In this document: one piece after another, positions 6,694 through 13,813 of the stretch
How the letters are laid out: each line of letters begins with the position of its first letter
How positions within the stretch are numbered: the first letter of the stretch is position 1
Assembly: GCA_012511485.1 (NCBI GenBank)
Contig: JAAZFZ010000105.1
Coordinates: forward strand, 1-15,149
Source of the DNA: Clostridiales bacterium
GTDB lineage: Bacteria > Bacillota > Clostridia > Oscillospirales > Acutalibacteraceae
DNA: 15,149 bases
Direction: 5' to 3'
The notes under the pieces: generated by a model
The model's input: the letters and a program-made list of their open reading frames with translations, nothing else
Told to the model about the DNA's origin: nothing
Databases searched by the model: none
Made by a program: the position numbers and the translations under genes

Positions 6694-7608
6694 TTGGATA
6701 ACATAATTGAAGTCAATGGTTTAAAAAAGTCATACGGTGATGTAAGGGCTGTCAAAGGTATCAGCTTTTATGTCGAAACGGGGAAGCTTTTTGCATTTCT
6801 CGGCCCAAACGGAGCAGGCAAATCCACAACAATTGATATCATCTGCACATTTCTCAAGGCAGATGCAGGTGAAGTTACAATTGACGGCAACAAATTGGGT
6901 GTGGATGATGAAAAAATACGCTCCTGTATAGGTGCCGTTTTTCAGGACGGTTTGCTTGACATACTTCTTACTGTTGAAGAAAACATCAGAATAAGGGGGA
7001 TGCTCTACGGGCTAAAGGGCAAAGAGCTTGACGCTGCCGTTTAAAGAACCGTTGACGCAACGGGCATTTCGGATTTTTATAAAAGACCTTACGGCAAGCT
7101 TTCCGGCGGTCAGCGCCGCAGGGCAGATATCGCAAGGGCTTTGATAAACACACCTAAAATACTTTTCCTCGACGAGCCTACAACCGGTCTTGACCCTCAG
7201 ACAAGAAAATCAGTCTGGGACACTATTCGCCGGCTTCAGAAAGAAACGGAAATGACTGTTTTTTTCTCTACGCACTACATGGAGGAGGCTGTGGACGCCG
7301 ACTATGTAATTATTATTGACGACGGTGAAATCGCAGCAAAAGGCACTCCGTCACAGCTCAGAGAGAAACACGCAAGTGATATTCTTAGACTTTCCATTAA
7401 GGATGAGGAAAAGCTTTTCGATATCCTTACAAAAGAGAAGCAATCATTTACAAAATCAGCCGACCTCTTTATTGTTAAGATTCCGACAACCCTTTCCGCA
7501 TTTCCGATACTCGAGCAGTGCAGGGATTATATTAACGGCTTTGAAGTGATAAACGGGACAATGGACGATGCCTTTATCAGCATCACAGGAAAGGAGATAA
7601 GAGAATGA
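6694..7608 (+). pseudogene. ABC-2 exporter ATP-binding protein with in-frame TAA
   Basis: The frame encodes a 304-codon ATPase of the drug/daunorubicin-exporter type. Walker A GPNGAGKST is at residues 37-45, a Q-loop segment VFQDGLLD follows, then LSGGQRRR (signature), ILFLDEP (Walker B), TTGLDP (D-loop) and FFSTHYMEEA (H-loop). Codon 117 (7042-7044) is TAA, between Walker A and the signature motif, and the same frame is open on both sides to the TGA at 7608. A single base change of AAA, CAA or GAA would give this stop. As read, neither half would be a working ATPase: the first lacks the signature and Walker B, the second lacks Walker A. The stop overlaps the permease ATG (ATGA), showing the pair was one exporter. 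Confidence 0.88.
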
Positions 7609-8462
7609 AGGCTTTAATTATCAGAAATACCAAGGTATTTTTTAGAGATAAAAGTGCGGTTTTCTTTTCACTTCTCTCCGTGTTCATTATTATCGGTCTA
7701 TATGCCTTTTTTCTCGGTGATGTTTGGGTCAACAGTCTCACCGAGATTCGTGATGCCAGATTCCTGATGGACAGCTGGATAATGGCAGGCGTTCTTTCTG
7801 TGACATCCATTACGACAACAATGGGTGCTTTCGGGATAATGGTTGATGACAGAGTCAAAAAAATATCAAAGGATTTTTATTCATCACCTGTCAAAAAAAG
7901 CAGCCTTGCAGGTGGATACATCCTATCATCCTACATAATCGGTGTAATAATGAGCATTGTTGCACTCGTACTTATTGAGATTTATATCGTCATGAGCGGT
8001 GGTCAGCTCCTAAGTCTTATTGGAATCCTCAAGGTGTTGGGGCTGATTCTGCTTTCAACTCTGACAAATACGGCACTTGTGTTTTTTATGGTTTCGTTCT
8101 TTAAAAGCCTGAATGCTTTTTCGACAGCCAGCACAATTATTGGCACACTGATAGGCTTTCTGACAGGAATATATATGCCGGTCGGTCAGCTGCCTGATTC
8201 AATTCAGGTAATCGTAAAGGTTTTCCCGGTTTCACATTCTGCTGCCTTATTTCGTCAGATAATAATGGCTCCGGCGCTTGAAAACTCATTTGCCGGCGCT
8301 CCCGCAAATGTGCGGGCGGATTTTGAGCAACTAATGGGTGTCGTCTTCAAATTCGGCAATACAGCTGTTCGCGCGGTTGAGAGCTATGCAATACTAATAG
8401 CCACTGCAATTGTTTTTTACCTGCTTGCGGTGCTGAGCATTTCAAGAAAAAAGAACAGATAA
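7605..8462 (+). CDS. ABC-2 type transporter permease
   Basis: This 285-residue integral membrane protein has a short cytosolic amphipathic N-terminus (MKALIIRNTKVFFRDKSA) and about six hydrophobic segments: residues 20-40, 58-80, 102-130, 137-160, 170-190 and 258-277. This is the typical ABC2_membrane layout of the permease partner of DrrA-like ATPases. The segment FLTGIYMPVGQLPD before a periplasm-side loop is characteristic of the family. The ATG overlaps the ATPase stop, and a ribosome site (AGGAGATAAGAGA region) lies inside the ATPase gene end. The substrate is unknown; drugs, peptides or lipids are all possible. The gene itself is intact, but with the ATPase interrupted the transporter would be silent if the stop is real. 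Confidence 0.9.
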   Translation: MKALIIRNTKVFFRDKSAVFFSLLSVFIIIGLYAFFLGDVWVNSLTEIRDARFLMDSWIMAGVLSVTSITTTMGAFGIMVDDRVKKISKDFYSSPVKKSSLAGGYILSSYIIGVIMSIVALVLIEIYIVMSGGQLLSLIGILKVLGLILLSTLTNTALVFFMVSFFKSLNAFSTASTIIGTLIGFLTGIYMPVGQLPDSIQVIVKVFPVSHSAALFRQIIMAPALENSFAGAPANVRADFEQLMGVVFKFGNTAVRAVESYAILIATAIVFYLLAVLSISRKKNR

Positions 8463-8479
8463 CATTTTTCACAACAATC

Positions 8480-8509
8480 AACGGGCAGCAGATTCACCTG
8501 CTGCCCGTT
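8480..8509. terminator. Hairpin between convergent genes, probable bidirectional terminator
   Basis: A perfect 12-bp inverted repeat (AACGGGCAGCAG and CTGCTGCCCGTT) encloses a six-base loop ATTCAC. It lies 17 bases after the permease stop and 6 bases after the end of the convergent patatin gene. The 3' tails are only partly T-rich in either direction, so termination efficiency is uncertain. Confidence 0.7.
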
Positions 8510-8515
8510 AAAAAT

Positions 8516-9361
8516 TTATATAGTACTTCTAAGATTGCCGAGAGCTTCTTTTGCGTCCTTAATAGCCAGCTCGTATAGTTCGTTTAGCACTCTTGTGCTT
8601 CTTGTGGCAGTATTAACCCTTAGCTGCCGTGAGGGGGCAATTACAATTGCATTGCCCTGCCTTTCAAGCTCAAAAAGATAGGAAAGGGATTCTTTATATA
8701 TCTCATGCCTGTGCTTCAATGCTCTGACAATCTCAGGATAGTTTTTAAGAAAGCTGCCGAAAAGGAAGCTCATCCTTTCAGGCTTTTTGACAAACCCCCT
8801 CGGCTTTGAGAGGATTACAACCACTTTGTCACAGCCGTCCTCAACGGCTTTTCTGACGGGTATAGGGTCCGTAATACCTCCGTCGAAATAGGTGCTGCCG
8901 TTTATGATAATCGGTTTGCAGGCAACCGGTATAGCACTAGACGCCATTAATACCCTGCAGTCATTGAGCTTAAAATCCTTATTACTGAAATAAACGGGTT
9001 TGCCTGTTTGCGCACTTGTGGCTACAACCTTAAATACGCTCTTTGTGTTAAGCAGTTTTTCATAATTAATCGGGTCAATTTCATTTGTAAGCGTTCCATA
9101 GATATACTCAAGGCCGAAGAAGGAGCCTGTTCTGACAAGATTTGATGCGCTCATGTAACGCTTATCCCTTGAGTAGACGGTGTAAAAATTATAGTTCCTT
9201 TTTCTTTGACCTGCTAGAAATGAAGCCATGTTGCCGGAGCCTGCGGAAACAGCCAGGCAGTATTCAAAATCCAGACACTCGTCAAGGAAAAGGTCAAGAA
9301 CTCCTGCGCCATATATGCCCCTCATGCCTCCGCCCTCCGAAACCAGACCGATTCTGTTCAT
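8516..9361 (-). CDS. Patatin-like phospholipase family protein
   Basis: This 281-residue protein has the patatin oxyanion-hole motif GGGMRG (residues 10-15), the nucleophile segment AVSAGSGN with Ser39, and the catalytic aspartate in YFDGGITDPIP (Asp160). Patatins are serine acyl hydrolases using a Ser-Asp dyad, often on membrane lipids. The layout resembles the YjjU-like bacterial subgroup (RYMS, then RTGSFFGLEYIY). No signal peptide or membrane segment is visible, so it should be cytoplasmic or membrane-peripheral. One oddity is that the GxSxG elbow reads A-V-S-A-G, with Ala for the first Gly. The chosen ATG has AGAGGTG upstream; an in-frame start 26 codons earlier lacks a comparable site. 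It has its own promoter and a hairpin in its leader. Confidence 0.88.
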   Translation of the reverse strand: MNRIGLVSEGGGMRGIYGAGVLDLFLDECLDFEYCLAVSAGSGNMASFLAGQRKRNYNFYTVYSRDKRYMSASNLVRTGSFFGLEYIYGTLTNEIDPINYEKLLNTKSVFKVVATSAQTGKPVYFSNKDFKLNDCRVLMASSAIPVACKPIIINGSTYFDGGITDPIPVRKAVEDGCDKVVVILSKPRGFVKKPERMSFLFGSFLKNYPEIVRALKHRHEIYKESLSYLFELERQGNAIVIAPSRQLRVNTATRSTRVLNELYELAIKDAKEALGNLRSTI

Positions 9362-9390
9362 TTCACACCTCTGCACTTTTTGATTCAAAT

Positions 9391-9416
9391 AATGGCTGCA
9401 TTCCCATGCAGCCATT
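9391..9416 (-). promoter_or_regulatory. Perfect hairpin in the 5' leader of the patatin gene
   Basis: AATGGCTGCAT and ATGCAGCCATT form an 11-bp perfect stem. On the minus-strand transcript the loop is GGGA, a GNRA-type tetraloop. It lies between the patatin promoter and the patatin ATG, about 30 bases upstream of the ATG. It lacks a T-tract, so it is more likely a leader structure or operator than a terminator. Confidence 0.6.
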
Positions 9417-9443
9417 AAACATTGGCATTTAAATAACAATTAA

Positions 9444-9472
9444 AGTATAAATTTAAATCAATCCGATGTCAA
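9444..9472 (-). promoter_or_regulatory. Promoter of the patatin gene
   Basis: On the minus strand a perfect TTGACA (9472-9467) is followed after 17 bases by TATACT (9449-9444). No hairpin terminator was seen between the manA stop and this promoter, so some readthrough from manA is possible. Confidence 0.75.
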
Positions 9473-9505
9473 TATTATCTATATTTTTTCTAATTTAGCT
9501 CATTA

Positions 9506-10582
9506 TTATTCTATGTACGGAGGCAAGCATTGCAGCAGCACAAGCTCGTCACCTGAAAGGTTTTGGATTTGATAATCCTTTGCCTGTGCGGGGACAAAAA
9601 GGCAGTCGCCGCTCCTGACATCAATATCCCCTACCCTGCCGATGCCCTTGACAACTGCAAGAGCATAAGCCCTGTTTATACATTTGTAGGTTGTTGAGCC
9701 GGTTATTCTCAGCCTGTTAAGGGCAAAGCAGGAGGTTCTTTCGTATGAAATAAGCTGTGATGTGTTCTCATCAACATCCTTAGGCTCCAGCTTGTATGCG
9801 GCAAGGAGCTCCTTTTCGGTGGTTTTTTTGTAGTTGAAGCACTCAAACATCTTATCAAAACCCAACCCCTGATGGCATAAAATCTCCGGCACTTCGTTGC
9901 CACGCAAATCAAATCTTTCAAGGCTGATTGTGTAATCTGTCGGCTCCTGAATCTCAAGAATAAAGCAGCCGGGTCCAATAGCATGGGGAGTTCCGCCTTC
10001 AATAAGATAGACCTCGCCGGGCTTTACGGGAATCTTATGCATTATAGACTCCATGCCTTTAGTATCCTGCTTATCAAAAAGGTCACGCAGCCTTTCCGGC
10101 GTAACATCCTCTTTGAATCCGAGAAAAATATGCGGTTTTTCACCGTTTATTTCACGCCCGTTAAGGATGCACCATGCCTCTGTCTTGCCGTATTGCGAAT
10201 TGAAAAGCCTCATTGCCGTGCTTTTATCGGGATGCACCTGTATCGGGAGCCTTTCGGCTGAATCAAGGAATTTCGTCAGCACTCCGAAATTGACGCCGAG
10301 CATATTAATATGCTTTTTGCCAAGGAATCCTTCGGGATTTTTGTCAATCAAATCCTTGAGATAGGCTGTTCTGCCGTTTTCAAGCTTGACGGCACTCAAG
10401 CCTTCACGCTCGGGCTTATTCTCCCTTTCGGGATTGTTTGCAATAACTACTGAGGCCAGCCAATCCTCCGGGAAATAACTGTCCTCGCCGCTCGTACCCC
10501 TTAATTCGTCGAGGAGCTTGCCGCCGATATAAACCCTCCATACCCTGTTTTCAAGCATTTTCAAAGGCTTTAATTCTCTCAT
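9506..10582 (-). CDS. manA: Type I mannose-6-phosphate isomerase
   Basis: This 358-residue cupin-fold metalloenzyme interconverts mannose 6-phosphate and fructose 6-phosphate. The zinc ligands of the family are visible: Gln115 and His117 in PIQVHPD, Glu135 in YGKTEAW, and His200 in GGTPHAIG. The segments EIQEPTDYTISLERFD and a C-terminal cupin part (GDIDVRSGDCLFVPA) agree with the short bacterial ManA group. The ATG at 10582 has GGAG eight bases upstream; the longer reading to 10648 would start at the promoter and is unlikely. The coding frame ends with three consecutive stops, TAA TAA TGA. It is divergent from the propeller-barrel operon, sharing a short control region, which suggests a link to hexose use (inference). 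Confidence 0.92.
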   Translation of the reverse strand: MRELKPLKMLENRVWRVYIGGKLLDELRGTSGEDSYFPEDWLASVVIANNPERENKPEREGLSAVKLENGRTAYLKDLIDKNPEGFLGKKHINMLGVNFGVLTKFLDSAERLPIQVHPDKSTAMRLFNSQYGKTEAWCILNGREINGEKPHIFLGFKEDVTPERLRDLFDKQDTKGMESIMHKIPVKPGEVYLIEGGTPHAIGPGCFILEIQEPTDYTISLERFDLRGNEVPEILCHQGLGFDKMFECFNYKKTTEKELLAAYKLEPKDVDENTSQLISYERTSCFALNRLRITGSTTYKCINRAYALAVVKGIGRVGDIDVRSGDCLFVPAQAKDYQIQNLSGDELVLLQCLPPYIE

Positions 10583-10619
10583 AGCATCATCTCCGTCTTT
10601 CATATATTTGCTTTTAACA

Positions 10620-10648
10620 ATTATACAATACATATTTTCAAAATTCAA
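10620..10648 (-). promoter_or_regulatory. Promoter of manA
   Basis: On the minus strand TTGAAT (10648-10643) is followed after 17 bases by a perfect TATAAT (10625-10620). The manA ATG is about 38 bases further on. Confidence 0.75.
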
Positions 10649-10652
10649 TAAT

Positions 10653-10664
10653 ATAAGGCCTTAT
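10653..10664. promoter_or_regulatory. 12-bp palindrome between divergent promoters, candidate operator
   Basis: ATAAGGCCTTAT is a perfect palindrome. It lies four bases from the manA -35 box and five bases from the -35 box of the propeller-barrel operon, close to the exact midpoint. This position suits a regulator acting on both promoters; the binding protein is unknown. Confidence 0.45.
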
Positions 10665-10669
10665 TGTCC

Positions 10670-10698
10670 TTGATTTTTTGCTATCAGTATTTTATAAT
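10670..10698 (+). promoter_or_regulatory. Promoter of the propeller-aldolase-deacetylase operon
   Basis: TTGATT (10670-10675) is followed after 17 bases by a perfect TATAAT (10693-10698). The first gene starts about 52 bases downstream. No other promoter was needed for the two following genes, which are 24 and 16 bases apart. Confidence 0.75.
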
Positions 10699-10749
10699 TG
10701 ATTACGCTGGAAAAAAATAGTAAACTAATGTGGTATTGCGGAGGTTAAC

Positions 10750-12870
10750 ATGAGAATTGAAAACAGCTATTACAGCTCAGGTAAATTTCAGCAGAGAACT
10801 CGCACTTTTTTTACGGAAGATAACGGGCTTCCCTCGACAGACGCTTTTTGCGTAAAATATGATACGGACGGAACTCTTTGGGCGGGAACTGCAAAAGGTC
10901 TGGCGTATTATGACGGAAAGAAGGAATTCAAGGCTGTTGCTCTTGATAATAACGAGCAGAAAGTTCAGATGCTATATTGCTCAAATGACGGCTCCCTATG
11001 GGCAGGCAGCAACAATTCTCTCTACATAAAAAGCGGAAAAAGAACATTTTCCAAGGTCTTTGAAGCCGAAAGCTCCATTGTAGGCATGGCAGAACACAGA
11101 GGTAGTCTTTTTCTGCTTTCAGAAGAAATGCTTTATCTCAAAAATGATGATGAATTCACAATGTTCAAGGGTGTTGAAGGCGGAGAAGCTCAATGCATTG
11201 CCGCAAATGACGAGCAGCTATATGTCGCAACAAAAAATGCACTGCTCGCACTCTCCGGCAAGCGCTACCACTGGAAGGGGATTTTACCTCAGTTCTCAGA
11301 TTTGCCTGATTCGGTTTTCAGGGCAGTTTCATTCGATGGTTTGGGTCATCTATGGGTCGGGACAGATGACGGCCTTTGCATTTATGATAACACATCCTAT
11401 TGGATGACACCGAATAACACTGCCACGCTGCCCGCAGAGGCTGTAAGGGACATCGTCAGCGATAAAACCGCCGGTCGTTATTTTGCATCGGACAACGGCG
11501 TTATCTATATGAAGAACGGCTCCCTAAAGTATCTCGGTGCAAGGCGTTGGGTACCTTCAAACAATGTCAGGAGCGTTGCTGTTTCGCAGGATGACAAAAC
11601 CGTCTGGGCAGCAACCGATAAGGGTATTAGCTGCATTACATACTGCATGATGTCATTGCAGGACAAAGCTGAGCATTACCAGCGGTTAATTGAAAAATAC
11701 CATACCCGTGCCGGAGGGTATGTAACAAGCAGAGAGCTTGACAGATATGAGGATATCGACTCGGGCAGCGTTCATATTTCCGACAATGACGGGTTGTGGA
11801 CTCAGCGTTACATAGGTGCTCTCGCATTTAAATATGCCGTTACCGGTGATAAAAAGACACTCGAACTTGCAAGAAAATCAATGAAAGCCATGATATATCT
11901 CACTAAGGTTACGGGAATTCCCGGCTTTACGGCAAGGGCTATCCGCCGCCCGGGTGAAAAGGGTTACGGCAACGGGCACCATGAATGGCACCTTGCACCC
12001 GACGACACCTGCGAATGGCTGTGCGAGACCTCCAGTGATGAAATGGTTGGGCATTTTTACGGCTTCTCACTCTATTATGACCTTTGTGCAAACGATGAGG
12101 AAAAGAAAGAAATAAAAGAAGCGGTCTGCGGTATTGTTGACCATATTCTCACAAACAATTATAAGCTAATTGACCATGACGGATTGCAGACTACCTGGGC
12201 TGTCTGGACACCTGAAATACTCAATCATGATGATAAGCTTGTTTGGGAAAAGGGCATCAATTCGCTTGAGATGCTCTCCTTCCTCAAGGTTGCTTATCAT
12301 ATGTCCGGTGATGAAAAATATGACAAGGTTTATAAGGATTTGATAAAGAAACATCATTATCTTTTGAATGCCGCTGAGCATAAAATATTTGATGGTCATG
12401 TTACACATATTGACGATAATCTGGGCTTTCTGAGTGTTACAACACTACTCAGGCTTGAAAAAAATGAGGAAATCCGCTCACTTCTGATGATGGGGCTTGA
12501 GCACCACTGGCAGTATGAGAGAATTGAGCGTTTCTCTCACTGGAATTTTGTGTATGGAGCTTTTACAAACAGGCCGTGTGATATTGATTTGGCTGTTCAG
12601 TCGCTTCGTGAGGTGCCTCTTTCACTGATATGCTATGAAATCATTAACAGCACCAGAAAGGGCCTTGAATATGACACCGAGCAGGAGCTCTGGGGCGAAA
12701 AACCGCAATTGAAGCATCCCCTCCCATATGATGAACGCCCGGCGAACAAAGGCGACGGTAATCCCTTCAGGGTTGACGGCGGAAACGGTTATTTCGTTGA
12801 GAGCGGAGTTTTGTATCTGCTTCCATACTGGTTTGCACGGTATTACAAGCTTATTGACGAAACAAAGTAA
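10750..12870 (+). CDS. Reg_prop-type beta-propeller fused to a helical-barrel domain, function unknown
   Basis: This 706-residue protein has two parts. Residues about 20-300 hold propeller repeats of the two-component-regulator type, with blade ends LWAGT (43-47), LWAGS (83-87), LYVAT (157-161), LWVGT (201-205) and VWAAT (285-289). Residues about 305-700 are helix-rich with motifs reminiscent of (alpha/alpha)6 sugar enzymes: GLWTQRYIGALAFKY (348-362), NGHHEWH (408-414), ETSSDEMVGHFYGFSLYYDL (426-445) and a Trp/His-rich HWQYERIERFSHWNF stretch. I do not recognise a specific enzyme family. No signal peptide or membrane segment is seen, so it should be cytoplasmic, which is unusual because such propellers usually sit in extracellular sensors. 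GGAGG lies five bases before the ATG. It heads an operon with a lyase and a deacetylase, suggesting a role in carbohydrate breakdown (inference). Confidence 0.8.
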   Translation: MRIENSYYSSGKFQQRTRTFFTEDNGLPSTDAFCVKYDTDGTLWAGTAKGLAYYDGKKEFKAVALDNNEQKVQMLYCSNDGSLWAGSNNSLYIKSGKRTFSKVFEAESSIVGMAEHRGSLFLLSEEMLYLKNDDEFTMFKGVEGGEAQCIAANDEQLYVATKNALLALSGKRYHWKGILPQFSDLPDSVFRAVSFDGLGHLWVGTDDGLCIYDNTSYWMTPNNTATLPAEAVRDIVSDKTAGRYFASDNGVIYMKNGSLKYLGARRWVPSNNVRSVAVSQDDKTVWAATDKGISCITYCMMSLQDKAEHYQRLIEKYHTRAGGYVTSRELDRYEDIDSGSVHISDNDGLWTQRYIGALAFKYAVTGDKKTLELARKSMKAMIYLTKVTGIPGFTARAIRRPGEKGYGNGHHEWHLAPDDTCEWLCETSSDEMVGHFYGFSLYYDLCANDEEKKEIKEAVCGIVDHILTNNYKLIDHDGLQTTWAVWTPEILNHDDKLVWEKGINSLEMLSFLKVAYHMSGDEKYDKVYKDLIKKHHYLLNAAEHKIFDGHVTHIDDNLGFLSVTTLLRLEKNEEIRSLLMMGLEHHWQYERIERFSHWNFVYGAFTNRPCDIDLAVQSLREVPLSLICYEIINSTRKGLEYDTEQELWGEKPQLKHPLPYDERPANKGDGNPFRVDGGNGYFVESGVLYLLPYWFARYYKLIDETK

Positions 12871-12894
12871 AAACAATATTCGGAGATGGTATTA

Positions 12895-13797
12895 ATGAGT
12901 AATGCAAGTTATTTTAAAGAGCATTCAGGTGTTCACGCCCTCCTGATTACACCGTTCAATGAGGATAAATCCATTGACTACAAGACATATGAGGAATATG
13001 TTGAGTTTCAGGCATCAAAAAAGCCTGAGCATCTTTTCGCAGTCTGCGGCTCGTCGGAGATGGCCGAGCTGAACATTGAGGAGCGTGTAAGGCTCGCTTC
13101 TTTGGCTGTAAAACATGCAGGCGACTCAAACATCCTAGCTACTGCAAATATTGAGCCTTCATGGCTTGCTCAAGTCGAAGAGGTTAAGCGTATCGAGGCA
13201 ACCGGTGTGGATGCTCTTGTCTTTGTTACAAAAGGCTACGGCAATGACCAGGAAAGAATGTTCACATACCATTCGGAACTCTCAACCTTCACAGAATTGC
13301 CTATCATGTTATATGAATATCCCGGGTTCCGCCCCCATAAAATGACCGGCGAAACATATAAAAAGCTTGTTGATACAGGCCGATTTGTTGCGATTAAGGA
13401 TACAACCTGCACTATGCCGGAAATTAAGAAAAAAATAGATGTTCAGGGCAATTCCTCAGTGCTTCAGGCTAACATACCCTATCTTCTTGAAGCATATATG
13501 GCAGGCGCAAGGGGCGTCTGTGCTACACCTACAAGCTGCGGCGTTTCTCTCTTTGTCAAAATGTGGAGGGAGTTTTCAAGCGGTGATATTAACGCCGCAA
13601 AGCAAACATTTGAAAATGTCATTATGCTTGACAATGCCATTGACAGCGGTTTCAACATCTCCGCAAAATATCTTCTCAGCTTGCAGGGTGTGCCCTTTAA
13701 ACCAATAAACAGAGGCACTACTGTACTGAGCCCTGCCCGTATGCAGAGTCTGAAGGTTTTCTATGAGTGGACAATAAATCACGCAATAAAATTATAA
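12895..13797 (+). CDS. DapA/NanA-superfamily lyase or aldolase
   Basis: This 300-residue TIM-barrel protein belongs to the class I aldolase family that includes dihydrodipicolinate synthase and N-acetylneuraminate lyase. The Schiff-base lysine is in FVAIKDTT (Lys168) and the catalytic tyrosine in MLYEYPG (Tyr140); their spacing equals that in NanA. The substrate-binding loop reads CGSSEMAEL where DapA has GTTGE, so a true DapA role is unlikely. Substrates in this family are pyruvate-derived Schiff bases, such as 2-keto-3-deoxy sugar acids or sialic acids. GGAG lies nine bases before the ATG at 12895; the ATG at 12886 directly abuts that site. It follows the propeller-barrel gene by 24 bases, supporting a catabolic role on a sugar derivative. 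Confidence 0.88.
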   Translation: MSNASYFKEHSGVHALLITPFNEDKSIDYKTYEEYVEFQASKKPEHLFAVCGSSEMAELNIEERVRLASLAVKHAGDSNILATANIEPSWLAQVEEVKRIEATGVDALVFVTKGYGNDQERMFTYHSELSTFTELPIMLYEYPGFRPHKMTGETYKKLVDTGRFVAIKDTTCTMPEIKKKIDVQGNSSVLQANIPYLLEAYMAGARGVCATPTSCGVSLFVKMWREFSSGDINAAKQTFENVIMLDNAIDSGFNISAKYLLSLQGVPFKPINRGTTVLSPARMQSLKVFYEWTINHAIKL

Positions 13798-13813
13798 AAA
13801 TTGGAGTGTAAAA

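Noticed and set aside
10583..10648. N-terminal extension of ManA
   Set aside because: It starts at the -35 box of the probable manA promoter, so it would not be transcribed; the ATG at 10582 has GGAG upstream.
13479..13782. Two minus-strand open frames opposite the lyase gene
   Set aside because: They are reverse-frame shadows of a gene with clear aldolase motifs and lack start signals.
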